Source: Sulfonitrofixus sp039714575 (GTDB taxonomy: Bacteria; Campylobacterota; Campylobacteria; Campylobacterales; Sulfurimonadaceae). Taken from it: 35,415 bases of DNA. The position numbers and the translations under genes were made by a program. Under the pieces are notes generated by a model. It did no database searches. It was not told where the DNA came from and was given only the letters and a program-made list of their open reading frames with translations. Location of the stretch: contig JBDLJE010000014.1 of assembly GCA_039714575.1 (NCBI GenBank), positions 1-35,415 on the forward strand, written 5' to 3'. Positions 8,746 to 16,352 of this stretch are shown here, piece by piece. The first letter of the stretch is position 1. Each line of letters starts with the position of its first letter.

Positions 8746-8879
8746 GTGTGATTAGGCTTAGCATAATGTTAGGATAAACACTACTTTTGCATAGAATTTA
8801 TAGAGATTTTCTTACTGAATTCAGGTCTCTCTTTGGTAATAAATCATATTGTTAATAATAAAATCTTAATGGCGGCAGT

Positions 8880-10304
8880 ATGAAAAAACAGAGTATTAAA
8901 AGAATTGCCCTTTCTCGTATGTTAAAAGTATTTTTTCTATCCATCCTTGTTGTTCTCTCTGTTATCGTGTTGAGTTATCGAAGTTTTTTTCAGCTTGTCG
9001 CTGAAAATAAAGCGATCTCTATTGCAGAAGTCATTAAAGCCGGGCTGACCTCGCATATGAAAGCCGGAATTATGGATAAGCGTGCTTATTTTTTGAACGA
9101 GATCTCTTCCGTATATGATATTGAATCCATTAACATTATCCGAGCGGATATAGTCAGTAGGCAGTTTGGTGAACCTGGTGACCATGATAATAAACTTGAT
9201 GATGACCTGCGTAAGCTCTTAGAGAAGAAAGAGCCCTCTTTTACATGGAAAGACAGAGACAGTAAAATTGAGGCGATCATTCCTTATATAGCAAGCTCTA
9301 AAGGAACTCTTAACTGTCTGCAGTGCCATCAAGTCAATGACAATGATGTGCTGGGTGCCGTAAATATCAGTATGGATACAGGGCTGTATCAGGACTTTGC
9401 CTTTAAATACAGTTATATGATCGCTGCCGTCTTGCTCTTTTTTGTCTTGGTGATAGTTCTGGATATGTTTCATGTTCTGGAATATTATATACGCCGACCG
9501 CTTACGCAGATCGTCGATGACGGACAGAATGCTTACAACTTGAAAGAAGATGTCAATAATGATAGATACAAGAGCCGCGAGTTTGACGCTATGGTACAAA
9601 ACATTAATGACTTTAATCAACATATTCTGGGTAAAGAAAAAGAGCTAAAAGAGAAGAACCTGGAGCTGCAAAACCTTAATGAAGAGATAGAGTCAACGCT
9701 TAAAGATACTCTGCAGGCCATGGGGCAGATCGAAGAGCTGAGGTCGGGTGAGACCAAACAGCATACCAACCGCGTCTCGACTATAAGCGCATTGATCGCG
9801 ATAGAGTATGGTCTGGATGAAGAACAGGTTAAACTGATCGAACTAGCATCATCGCTGCATGATATTGGAAAGATAGGGATAGCAGATGCGATTTTAAACA
9901 AACCGGAAAAATTAACAGATGAAGAGTTTACAGTGATGAAAACACATACTGCTGTAGGGTATGAGATCTTAAGACATTCAAAACGTCCGGTCTTACAGGC
10001 TGCAGCAAGCATTGCTTACGGACACCATGAAAAATACGACGGCACAGGTTATCCGCTAGGGCTGCAAGGTAAAGAGATAGATATCTTCGCCCGTATTGTT
10101 GCTATTGTAGATGTTATCGATGCACTGCTTTCCAAACGTGTTTATAAAGAGATATGGTCGGTAGAGAAGGTGGTCGACTTCCTTAAAAAGGAGAGAGGCA
10201 GACATTTTGAACCGAAGCTGGTCGATATTGTATTGGAGAACATGGATGAATATACGCGGATCATAGGTGATATGTCAGAAGAGAGTTGGCCTGGTTCCGG
10301 TTAA
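8880..10304 (+). CDS. Membrane HD-GYP phosphodiesterase with periplasmic haem-c sensor motif
   Basis: The 474-residue protein has a first membrane helix at about 13-35, a periplasmic domain at 36-178, a second helix at about 179-199, a linker and coiled coil to about 280, and an HD-GYP domain at about 281-460. The periplasmic part contains Cys146-Leu-Gln-Cys149-His150, the CXXCH signature for covalent haem c attachment, shortly before the second helix, as in DUF3365-like haem sensors. The HD-GYP residues are intact: SLHDIGK (His327, Asp328) and HHEKYDGTGYP (382-392). It should hydrolyse c-di-GMP in response to a redox, NO or gas signal at the haem; the signal is inferred. No strong ribosome binding site precedes the ATG. 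Confidence 0.88.
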   Translation: MKKQSIKRIALSRMLKVFFLSILVVLSVIVLSYRSFFQLVAENKAISIAEVIKAGLTSHMKAGIMDKRAYFLNEISSVYDIESINIIRADIVSRQFGEPGDHDNKLDDDLRKLLEKKEPSFTWKDRDSKIEAIIPYIASSKGTLNCLQCHQVNDNDVLGAVNISMDTGLYQDFAFKYSYMIAAVLLFFVLVIVLDMFHVLEYYIRRPLTQIVDDGQNAYNLKEDVNNDRYKSREFDAMVQNINDFNQHILGKEKELKEKNLELQNLNEEIESTLKDTLQAMGQIEELRSGETKQHTNRVSTISALIAIEYGLDEEQVKLIELASSLHDIGKIGIADAILNKPEKLTDEEFTVMKTHTAVGYEILRHSKRPVLQAAASIAYGHHEKYDGTGYPLGLQGKEIDIFARIVAIVDVIDALLSKRVYKEIWSVEKVVDFLKKERGRHFEPKLVDIVLENMDEYTRIIGDMSEESWPGSG

Positions 10305-10339
10305 CTATAAGACTAAAGTACATTTAAAGGTTATCTCAG

Positions 10340-10345
10340 TATAAT
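10340..10345 (+). promoter_or_regulatory. Candidate -10 box of the rplU-rpmA transcript
   Basis: A perfect TATAAT lies 234 bases before the rplU start codon and just after the HD-GYP gene. The implied start near 10352 gives a leader of about 227 bases with several stems. No good -35 box is seen, as is usual in this group. Confidence 0.5.
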
Positions 10346-10578
10346 TCGCCAACTTTTAATCAGGGCATTGATTTGTCCTGACAAAGACTAAAAGAGTACT
10401 TTCTTGACTCTTGGTGTCGGAGAGGGTGCAAATCTTCTCTTTACAGGCTTGACCTGATCATTGCAAATGTTAACTTTTTTGACTCTCTTTGGGGATGTTA
10501 TAAGAGTCTTGTGATGATGAGTTTAGTGCCGACACTAAGCGTTTTTAGAGGACTCTTGACTAAAACAAGGAAACATAT
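10346..10578 (+). promoter_or_regulatory. Structured 5' leader of rplU-rpmA, possible attenuator
   Basis: This leader can form: a hairpin 10360-10367/10374-10381 (8 pairs, one G-U); a stem 10392-10397/10407-10412; a stem 10421-10425/10436-10440; a stem 10481-10486/10503-10508; and a terminator-like hairpin at 10521-10540. A long helix pairs 10410-10420 with 10529-10539 (11 pairs, one G-U) and excludes the last hairpin. The motif GACTCTT occurs at 10406-10412 and 10551-10557, and its complement AAGAGTC at 10502-10508. Ribosomal protein operons are often autoregulated through leaders; that this one is so regulated is inference. Confidence 0.5.
10521..10546 (+). terminator. Terminator-like hairpin (possible attenuator) before rplU
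   Basis: An 8-pair stem, GTTTAGTG with CACTAAGC around the loop CCGA, is followed by GTTTTT. One pair is G-U and only three are G-C, so it would be a weak terminator. It lies 33 bases before the rplU ATG and within the same transcript, which points to conditional rather than full termination. The competing helix is described with the leader. Confidence 0.4.
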
Positions 10579-10887
10579 ATGTACGCAATCATTAAAAATG
10601 GTGGTAAGCAGTATAAGGTTCAAGAGGGCGATATTCTTTCTCTTGACAAAATGGACCTGGCTCCAAAAGATACTGTTGAGATCAAAGAAGTTCTAGCTGT
10701 AAACGCTGGTGAGCTTGTTGTTGGAGCACCTTTCGTAGAAGGCGCTGTTGTAACTGCAGAAGTAATCAACGAAGGTCGTGACAAAAAAGTTATCATCTTC
10801 AAAAAGCGTCGTCGTAAAGACTCAAAAGTTAAACGTGGTTTCCGTCGTGATTTTACTCGCGTTCGTATCACTAAAATCGCTGCATAA
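10579..10887 (+). CDS. rplU: 50S ribosomal protein L21
   Basis: This 102-residue protein matches bL21 along its full length. It begins 'MYAIIKNGGKQYKVQEGD', has the basic 'KKRRRKDSKVKRGFRRDFTRVRI' tail that contacts 23S rRNA, and is of normal length. It is a component of the large ribosomal subunit. The ATG at 10579 is preceded by an AAGGA binding site. It is followed 24 bases later by rpmA, the usual rplU-rpmA pair, and then by obgE, a ribosome-assembly GTPase. A long leader with alternative stems precedes it. A longer overlapping frame starting at 10511 is not the gene. Confidence 0.97.
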   Translation: MYAIIKNGGKQYKVQEGDILSLDKMDLAPKDTVEIKEVLAVNAGELVVGAPFVEGAVVTAEVINEGRDKKVIIFKKRRRKDSKVKRGFRRDFTRVRITKIAA

Positions 10888-10911
10888 GCACTAAAAAGTT
10901 AGGAGAAAGAC

Positions 10912-11169
10912 ATGGCACACAAAAAAGGTCAAGGTAGTACTCAGAATAATCGTGACTCAGCAGGTCGTCGATTAGGTGTTAAGAAATTCGGTGGTGAAAC
11001 AGTACGTGCAGGTAACATCGTTATCCGTCAACGTGGAACTAAAGTTCACCCGGGTAAAAACATGGGAATGGGTAAAGATCATACTCTTTACGCACTTGTA
11101 GACGGTGTTGTTGTTTTCGAAAGAAAAGACAAAAACCGTAAACAAGTTTCTATCGTCCCTGCTGCGTAA
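10912..11169 (+). CDS. rpmA: 50S ribosomal protein L27
   Basis: This 85-residue protein is bL27, whose N terminus reaches the peptidyl transferase centre. It starts directly with MAHKKGQGSTQNNRDS, so it has the standard mature N terminus and not the cleavable extension seen in Firmicutes. The conserved 'RRLGVKKFGGETVRAGNIVIRQRG' and 'HPGKNMGMGKDHTLYAL' segments are present. A good ribosome binding site, AGGAG, precedes the ATG. It follows rplU by 24 bases and is probably on the same transcript. Confidence 0.97.
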   Translation: MAHKKGQGSTQNNRDSAGRRLGVKKFGGETVRAGNIVIRQRGTKVHPGKNMGMGKDHTLYALVDGVVVFERKDKNRKQVSIVPAA

Positions 11170-11178
11170 GTAGCTTTT

Positions 11179-11196
11179 GGCTCCGCTTGCGGAGTC
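11179..11196 (+). terminator. Hairpin after rpmA, weak terminator candidate
   Basis: GGCTCCG (11179-11185) pairs with CGGAGTC (11190-11196) around the loop CTTG, a 7-pair stem with one G-U, 10 bases after the rpmA stop. It is not followed by a clean T run, so it may instead be a processing or stability element. A new promoter candidate follows before obgE. Confidence 0.4.
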
Positions 11197-11248
11197 ACTT
11201 CTTCAATCATCTACAAATATTTAACAGTCTATTTTTCTTTTTCAAATG

Positions 11249-11254
11249 TATAAT
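11249..11254 (+). promoter_or_regulatory. Candidate -10 box of the obgE-parB transcript
   Basis: A perfect TATAAT preceded by TG lies 57 bases before the obgE ATG, in a strongly AT-rich stretch with T-rich tracts upstream. This fits the promoter style of Campylobacterota and would drive obgE, proB, fmt, birA, parA and parB. Confidence 0.5.
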
Positions 11255-11310
11255 GTTAAATATTTTAATTATCAAATGATTTTTCTTTTTTAATAACGCA
11301 AGGACAAACT

Positions 11311-12408
11311 ATGTTTACAGATCAGGTCACATTAACACTTTCATCAGGCAAGGGCGGTCAAGGCTGTGTCGCTTTTCGCCGTGAAAAATTTGTAACAAAC
11401 GGTGGTCCAAACGGCGGTGACGGCGGTAAAGGCGGGGACGTCTATTTTCGTGTTGACAACAACACCCACACACTTTCCGGTTTTAAAGGTCGAAAAAACC
11501 TCAAAGCAGACAACGGTCGTCCGGGCGAAGGCTCTCGTATGACAGGTAAGTCGGGTTCTCCTCTATATGTTATCGTCCCTCCTGGAACACAGGTGATCGA
11601 CAAAGAGACGGGCGAAGTGCTTTTTGACCTCGTAACAGATGGTTATGAGGTTCGATACCTGCAAGGCGGCCGCGGCGGTCTGGGTAATTTCCACTTTAAA
11701 TCGTCGACAAACCAGCAGCCTCGTTATGCACAACCGGGTGAATCGGCAGTTGAACGCGAAGTCATACTTGACCTTAAACTGATCGCAGATGTCGGTCTGG
11801 TCGGTTTTCCGAATGTAGGGAAATCGACACTGATCTCAACGGTCTCAAATGCACGTCCTGAAGTGGCGAACTACGAGTTTACGACATTGACACCGAAACT
11901 TGGGCAGGTCGATGTCGGTAACTATGAGTCGTTTGTTATGGCTGACATTCCGGGTATTATCGGCGGTGCATCTGACGGTAAAGGTCTTGGTCTGGAGTTC
12001 CTTCGTCACATCGAACGTACAAAAACATTGCTTTTTATGGTCGACATTGCTAACTATCGTGAGATGATGGAGCAGTTTGAGACACTTAAAGTAGAGCTTG
12101 AAAAGTACTCTGAGAAGCTGCATGGCCGCTCATACGCTATTGCGTTGACACGCTCAGATGCCCTTTTACAGGAAGAGGCAGCTGAAAAGACAGCTGCTTT
12201 TATCAAAGAACTTGGGTTTGAAGCCGGCACTGAAAGCAAGTTTGGCTTTGAAGACGGTTTCCCGTTTTATGAGCAGGATGATAAAGAAGGTACCGTTGCA
12301 TATGATACAAGCAAACCACTTTTTATTGCACCTATCTCTTCGGTGATGCATACCAATATCGATGGACTCCGATACGCCCTTAACGACCTGATCAAAAAGA
12401 ACCGCTAA
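11311..12408 (+). CDS. obgE: Obg family GTPase ObgE/CgtA
   Basis: ObgE is a ribosome-associated GTPase needed for 50S assembly and stress control. The 365-residue protein has the glycine-rich Obg fold at residues 1-158, including GGPNGGDGGKGGDVYF, and a G domain from about 159 with P loop GFPNVGKS (165-172), the TTLTPKLG switch region and DIPGIIGGASDGKGLG. It ends without the extra OCT domain found in Gram-positive homologues. It follows rplU-rpmA, the widespread arrangement. Its stop codon overlaps the proB start by one base (TAATG at 12406-12410), so the two are translationally coupled. Confidence 0.96.
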   Translation: MFTDQVTLTLSSGKGGQGCVAFRREKFVTNGGPNGGDGGKGGDVYFRVDNNTHTLSGFKGRKNLKADNGRPGEGSRMTGKSGSPLYVIVPPGTQVIDKETGEVLFDLVTDGYEVRYLQGGRGGLGNFHFKSSTNQQPRYAQPGESAVEREVILDLKLIADVGLVGFPNVGKSTLISTVSNARPEVANYEFTTLTPKLGQVDVGNYESFVMADIPGIIGGASDGKGLGLEFLRHIERTKTLLFMVDIANYREMMEQFETLKVELEKYSEKLHGRSYAIALTRSDALLQEEAAEKTAAFIKELGFEAGTESKFGFEDGFPFYEQDDKEGTVAYDTSKPLFIAPISSVMHTNIDGLRYALNDLIKKNR

Positions 12409-13175
12409 TGAAACGTATTGTTGTTAAAGTAGGCAGTGCTGTTTTAACGGAGAACGACGGTGTCGCCCTCAAACGTATGCGCAACCTTGTCGATCTTATC
12501 TGTGAGGTCTCAAACAGATATGAAGTGGTCTTGGTCTCGTCGGGTGCCGTTGCCGCCGGATATACAAGGTTGCAGCTCGATCGCAGCATACTTCAGAATA
12601 AACAAGCCCTTGCATCGATCGGCCAGCCTCACTTGATAGAGCTCTACAGTAGGAAATTTGCTACATGTGACAAACTCTGTTCACAAGTCCTTGTAACAGC
12701 TGCCAATTTTCACAGCAAAGCACAAGCGGACCGTATAAAAAGTACGGTTGATACCTTGATAGCAAATGGTATTGTTCCCATTGTCAATGAAAATGATGTT
12801 ACGGCTACAGATGAGTTGGTGGTGGGTGATAATGATCAACTCTCGGCATATACAGCAGATGCCGTTGATGCCGAGATGTTGCTGATCCTTTCGGATATTG
12901 ATGCCTACTATGATCATGACCCTAGAAAACACAGTGACGCCAAGATATTAAAAGAGGTAAGCAGTATTAGTGATGAAGAGTTGTCTCGTGAAGCAACGCC
13001 TCATGGTACCTTCGCGACAGGCGGTATTGTGACAAAGTTGAAAGCTGCAGACTATATGTTAAAGCATGGACGAAGCATGTTCTTAGGTTCAGGTTTTGAT
13101 CTCTCCGATGCAAGGGCATACCTGCTGGAAGAGAGACATGAAGGCGGAACTCTTTTTACAACAGAGGTTGAATAA
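12408..13175 (+). CDS. proB: Glutamate 5-kinase, short form
   Basis: ProB phosphorylates glutamate to gamma-glutamyl phosphate in the first step of proline synthesis. The 255-residue protein is an amino acid kinase domain starting MKRIVVKVGSAVLT, with 'VLVSSGAVAAGYTRL', the 'IPIVNENDVTATDELVVGDNDQLSA' segment and 'GTFATGGIVTKLKAADYML'. It lacks the C-terminal PUA domain of the roughly 367-residue E. coli enzyme; short ProB forms are known in Campylobacterota. It overlaps obgE upstream and fmt downstream by one base each. No proA is present here. Confidence 0.94.
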   Translation: MKRIVVKVGSAVLTENDGVALKRMRNLVDLICEVSNRYEVVLVSSGAVAAGYTRLQLDRSILQNKQALASIGQPHLIELYSRKFATCDKLCSQVLVTAANFHSKAQADRIKSTVDTLIANGIVPIVNENDVTATDELVVGDNDQLSAYTADAVDAEMLLILSDIDAYYDHDPRKHSDAKILKEVSSISDEELSREATPHGTFATGGIVTKLKAADYMLKHGRSMFLGSGFDLSDARAYLLEERHEGGTLFTTEVE

Positions 13176-14083
13176 TGAATGTCATCTTTATGGGAACACC
13201 CGACTACGCAAGTGAGATCTTAGAGACACTGGTAGCGGATAAAGCGATCAATGTGGTTGCTGTCTACACCCAGCCCGACAAGCCGGTCGGACGTAAAAAG
13301 GTGATGACACCGCCGATCACTAAAACAGTAGCCTTGAAAAACAACCTGCCTGTCTATCAGCCGACACGTCTTCGTGATGAAGAGACGGTTGCTGAACTTA
13401 TAAAGATCGAGTGTGACTACATCGTTGTTGCCGCTTATGGACAGATCCTGCCTAAGGAAGTCCTTGATCATGCGCCGTGTATTAACCTGCATGCATCGAT
13501 CTTGCCGGACTATCGCGGCGCCAGTCCTATTCAACAGGCTATTTTAAACGGTGACAAAGAGACGGGTGTTACGGCGATGATGATGGATGTCGGTCTTGAT
13601 ACGGGTGACATTATTAAGATCGAGAAGATCGAGATCGCTGATGATGAGATGGTCTCGACACTTTTTGATCGTTTGACAAAGTGTGCTGCCGCATTGACTG
13701 TTGACGTATTGAAAAATTTTGATACATATGCGCCGATTGCTCAGGATGATGCGATCTCAACCCACTGCACCAAGATCACAAAACAAGAGGGTCTTGTCAG
13801 TTTCGATGATGCAGAGGCACTTTACAACCGTTACCGTGCCTTTACTCCTTGGCCGGGTATCTATCTTGAAAGCGGTCTTAAGCTCAAAAAGATGACACTT
13901 GTCGAGTCTGATAAAAGCCATCAAGAAGGCGCGATACTCTCAGTTGATAAAGAGAGTATCGTTGTCGGTTGTAAAAAAGGTTCCCTCTCTATTGAACTTG
14001 TTCAGCCTGCTTCTAAAAAAGAGATGGGTGTCATCGCTTATCTTAACGGTAAGAGGCTCTCTCTTGCAGATACTCTCTCTTAA
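13175..14083 (+). CDS. fmt: Methionyl-tRNA formyltransferase
   Basis: Fmt transfers a formyl group from 10-formyl-tetrahydrofolate to initiator Met-tRNA. The 302-residue protein starts MNVIFMGTPDYASEIL and carries the catalytic set of the formyltransferase fold: Asn104 and His106 in 'INLHASILPDYRGASPIQQAI' and Asp142 in MMMDVGLDTGDI. The C-terminal tRNA-binding domain begins around residue 205 ('YNRYRAFTPWPGIYLESGLKLKK'). It overlaps the end of proB by one base and the start of birA by 20 bases. Confidence 0.96.
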   Translation: MNVIFMGTPDYASEILETLVADKAINVVAVYTQPDKPVGRKKVMTPPITKTVALKNNLPVYQPTRLRDEETVAELIKIECDYIVVAAYGQILPKEVLDHAPCINLHASILPDYRGASPIQQAILNGDKETGVTAMMMDVGLDTGDIIKIEKIEIADDEMVSTLFDRLTKCAAALTVDVLKNFDTYAPIAQDDAISTHCTKITKQEGLVSFDDAEALYNRYRAFTPWPGIYLESGLKLKKMTLVESDKSHQEGAILSVDKESIVVGCKKGSLSIELVQPASKKEMGVIAYLNGKRLSLADTLS

Positions 14084-14699
14084 AACGGTTGACTCAACAC
14101 AACGTTATCTTTTAGATGCTCTGAAAGAGGGTACGCACTCTTCTCCCATATGTGTCACCGCTCAATGTCAGGAGTCCGGACAGGGAAGCCGCGGTAACAG
14201 CTGGAGCGGCCTGGAGGGTAATCTCTTTTTCTCTTTTGCAATTGATAGAAGTGAACTGCCTGAGGACCTTAAACTGGAATCTTCTTCTATCTATTTTACT
14301 TATATCTTAAAAACACTGTTGGCAGAGATGGGCTCTTCGCTCTGGCTGAAGTGGCCCAATGATTTTTATCTCGGTGACAAAAAGATAGGCGGGGCGATCA
14401 CAAACCTCTATAAAGATGCGCTGGTCTGCGGTATAGGGCTCAATACAAAGGTCTCTCCGGAAGGTTTTTCGAAACTTGATATTGAAATTGAAAATGAAAC
14501 ATTATTGGAACATTACTTTGATATCATAAAAAATCCGCCCTCGTGGAAGAATGTTTTTAGCAACTATGAGGTAGAATTTGTCAAAAGCAGAAGCTACTTT
14601 ACCCATAGCGGTAAGACAAAACTTTCATTAGAAAATGCAAGATTATTGGACGATGGCTCTATAGAGTGTAATGGAGAAAGGATATTTAGTTTACGATGA
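14064..14699 (+). CDS. birA: Biotin--protein ligase, catalytic form without DNA-binding domain
   Basis: BirA makes biotinyl-AMP and attaches biotin to carboxylase carrier proteins. The start is placed at the TTG at 14064, giving 211 residues beginning MQILSLKTVDSTQRYLL, because the family starts here and AGAGG lies 7 bases upstream. Longer upstream frames run inside fmt. Motifs are GQGSRGNSW (39-47, biotin/ATP loop), KWPND (96-100) and KKIGGAITN (106-114). There is no N-terminal winged-helix domain, so it should not act as the biotin repressor. It overlaps fmt by 20 bases and parA by 4 bases (ATGA). Confidence 0.9.
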   Translation: MQILSLKTVDSTQRYLLDALKEGTHSSPICVTAQCQESGQGSRGNSWSGLEGNLFFSFAIDRSELPEDLKLESSSIYFTYILKTLLAEMGSSLWLKWPNDFYLGDKKIGGAITNLYKDALVCGIGLNTKVSPEGFSKLDIEIENETLLEHYFDIIKNPPSWKNVFSNYEVEFVKSRSYFTHSGKTKLSLENARLLDDGSIECNGERIFSLR

Positions 14700-15478
14700 A
14701 TGAGATTATAGTAATAGCCAACCAAAAGGGTGGTGTCGGAAAAACAACAACTGCAGTCAACCTTGCTGCTTCATTAGCGTTAGAAGGTAAAAAAGTACTG
14801 TTGATCGATGCTGACCCGCAGGCCAATGCGACGACTTCGCTTGGCTACAGCCGTAATGATTACGAATTTAACATCTATCATGTGCTTATCGGTACAAAAA
14901 AACTTCGTGACATAATCTTAAACTCTGAGATAGCGACACTTGACCTGGCACCGGCAAACATCGGACTCGTCGGCATGGAAAAAGAGTATTACGATGCAGG
15001 CAACACCAAGGGTCGTGAGCTGATTATGAAAAAAGCGCTTGCCCAGGTCAAATCAACATACGACTATATTGTCATAGATTCGCCTCCTGCACTTGGACCG
15101 ATGACGATCAATGCCCTTTCGGCAGCAAACTCGGTGATCATCCCGATCCAGTGCGAGTTCTTTGCACTGGAAGGTCTTGCACAGCTTCTGAACACGGTAC
15201 GCCTTATCCGTAAGACGATCAACCCGCGTCTTGAGATCAAAGGTTTCCTGCCGACAATGTACAGTGCACAGAACAACCTCTCCAAACAGGTCTTTTCCGA
15301 TCTGCGTCAACACTTTGACAACAAGTTGTTCAAAGATATAGACGAAGAGCTGATCGTCATACCGCGTAACGTACGTTTGGCGGAGAGCCCGAGTTTTGGA
15401 AAACCGGTCATGCTGTATGATGCAAAGTCGAGCGGATCGATCGCGTACCAGAACCTGGCGCAAGCTATTATTGCGTAA
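14696..15478 (+). CDS. parA: Chromosome partitioning ATPase ParA/Soj
   Basis: ParA is a deviant-Walker ATPase that works with ParB and parS in origin segregation. The 260-residue protein has the P loop KGGVGKTTTA (11-20) with the signature lysine, VLLIDADPQANAT (34-46) and 'YDYIVIDSPPALGPMTINAL'. It has no N-terminal helix-turn-helix, the chromosomal rather than plasmid type. Its ATG overlaps the birA stop as ATGA. ParB follows 13 bases later. A chromosomal parAB pair is commonly close to the replication origin, but no oriC or dnaA is visible here. Confidence 0.96.
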   Translation: MNEIIVIANQKGGVGKTTTAVNLAASLALEGKKVLLIDADPQANATTSLGYSRNDYEFNIYHVLIGTKKLRDIILNSEIATLDLAPANIGLVGMEKEYYDAGNTKGRELIMKKALAQVKSTYDYIVIDSPPALGPMTINALSAANSVIIPIQCEFFALEGLAQLLNTVRLIRKTINPRLEIKGFLPTMYSAQNNLSKQVFSDLRQHFDNKLFKDIDEELIVIPRNVRLAESPSFGKPVMLYDAKSSGSIAYQNLAQAIIA

Positions 15479-15491
15479 AGAGGGTATAACA

Positions 15492-16334
15492 GTGGCAAAC
15501 AGCAAAGCAAAACTCGGTCGTGGTCTTGGTGAACTTCTAGGAGAGATCGAAGAGGCGTATGACAGTGAAGTCCCTAACACCGAGGCTGTTGTAGAGCTGC
15601 CTCTCTCTCAGATCAAGGCCAACCCTTATCAGCCGCGTAAACATTTTGATGAGCGTTCTTTAGCCGAACTTGCGGACTCTATCAAGACCTATGGTCTTAT
15701 TCAGCCTATTGTTGTCGTAGAAGACATTGACGGCTACATCCTGGTGGCCGGAGAGCGTCGTCTTCGTGCAAGCAAGATCGCTAAACTCAAAACAATTCGT
15801 ACGGTGATCGCGCATTTGGATGAAGAGAAGATGCGTCAGCAGGCACTCATAGAGAACATTCAGCGTGACGAACTCAATGTTGTTGATCTGGCGTATGCTT
15901 ATGGCGAACTGCTTGAAGTCCACGGGATCACCCATGATGAGCTTTCAACAATGGTCCATAAATCACGTGCCCACATCACCAATACTCTGCGTCTGCTGCA
16001 GCTCTCTAAAAAGACATTGTCAGCGCTGAAAGAGGCGAAGATAACAGCCGGCCACGCTAAAGTCCTAGTAGGGTTGAGCGACAAAGAACAGGTTACGTTA
16101 GTGGACTCGATCATTGGCCAAAAGCTGACGGTGCGAGAAGTCGAAGCCATGACAAAACCGATGAAAAACGGTAGTGCGCCTACTGTGAAAAAAGTGCAAA
16201 AAGAGAGTTTTGATCTTAGTGCATTGCAAGATCGCTTTAACGATCTCGGTTTTAACGTCAAAACAAAATCGAACGAGATCATACTCTCTTTCCGTAATGA
16301 AGATGAGATCGAAGAGCTCTTAAACCGACTTTAG
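15492..16334 (+). CDS. parB: Chromosome partitioning protein ParB/Spo0J
   Basis: ParB binds parS sites and spreads as a CTP-dependent clamp. The start is set at the GTG at 15492 (280 residues, MANSKAKLGRGLGELLG), since this matches the conserved N terminus and AGAGGG lies 8 bases before it; an earlier in-frame ATG inside parA gives a non-conserved extension. The Arg-rich N terminus contacts ParA. The ParB/Srx domain (about 35-125) includes NPYQPRKHF and the CTP-binding motif GERRLRAS (87-94). A helix-turn-helix follows ('SRAHITNTLRLLQL'), then a C-terminal dimer domain. Confidence 0.94.
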   Translation: MANSKAKLGRGLGELLGEIEEAYDSEVPNTEAVVELPLSQIKANPYQPRKHFDERSLAELADSIKTYGLIQPIVVVEDIDGYILVAGERRLRASKIAKLKTIRTVIAHLDEEKMRQQALIENIQRDELNVVDLAYAYGELLEVHGITHDELSTMVHKSRAHITNTLRLLQLSKKTLSALKEAKITAGHAKVLVGLSDKEQVTLVDSIIGQKLTVREVEAMTKPMKNGSAPTVKKVQKESFDLSALQDRFNDLGFNVKTKSNEIILSFRNEDEIEELLNRL

Positions 16335-16336
16335 AT

Positions 16337-16351
16337 CAGGTTGAAAACCTG
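16337..16351 (+). terminator. Hairpin directly after parB
   Basis: CAGGTT pairs perfectly with AACCTG around a GAA loop, starting 3 bases after the parB stop. The following sequence has only short T runs, so it is a weak terminator candidate. It overlaps a parS-like sequence by no more than its edge. Confidence 0.35.
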
Positions 16352-16352
16352 G

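Larger units (their letters stand above)
8544..8879. other. 336-base divergent intergenic region
   Basis: This AT-rich gap separates the divergent starts of the hybrid kinase and the haem HD-GYP gene. It holds a minus-strand TATAAT at 8578-8583, plus-strand -10-like hexamers TATAAC (8631-8636), TATAAT (8740-8745) and TAAAAT (8859-8864), and a possible 25-codon reading frame at 8674-8751 preceded by AAGG. An eight-base T run sits at about 8681-8688 without a strong stem before it. No tRNA or known RNA was recognised. Confidence 0.7.

Noticed and set aside
13899..14063. Longer start for birA inside fmt
   Set aside because: The added residues are low complexity and lie in the fmt frame overlap; the conserved ligase begins at the TTG at 14064 with a good binding site.
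15396..15491. Longer start for parB inside parA
   Set aside because: The extra 32 residues are not like any ParB N terminus; GTG at 15492 has AGAGGG upstream and gives the conserved MANSKAKLGRGLGEL.
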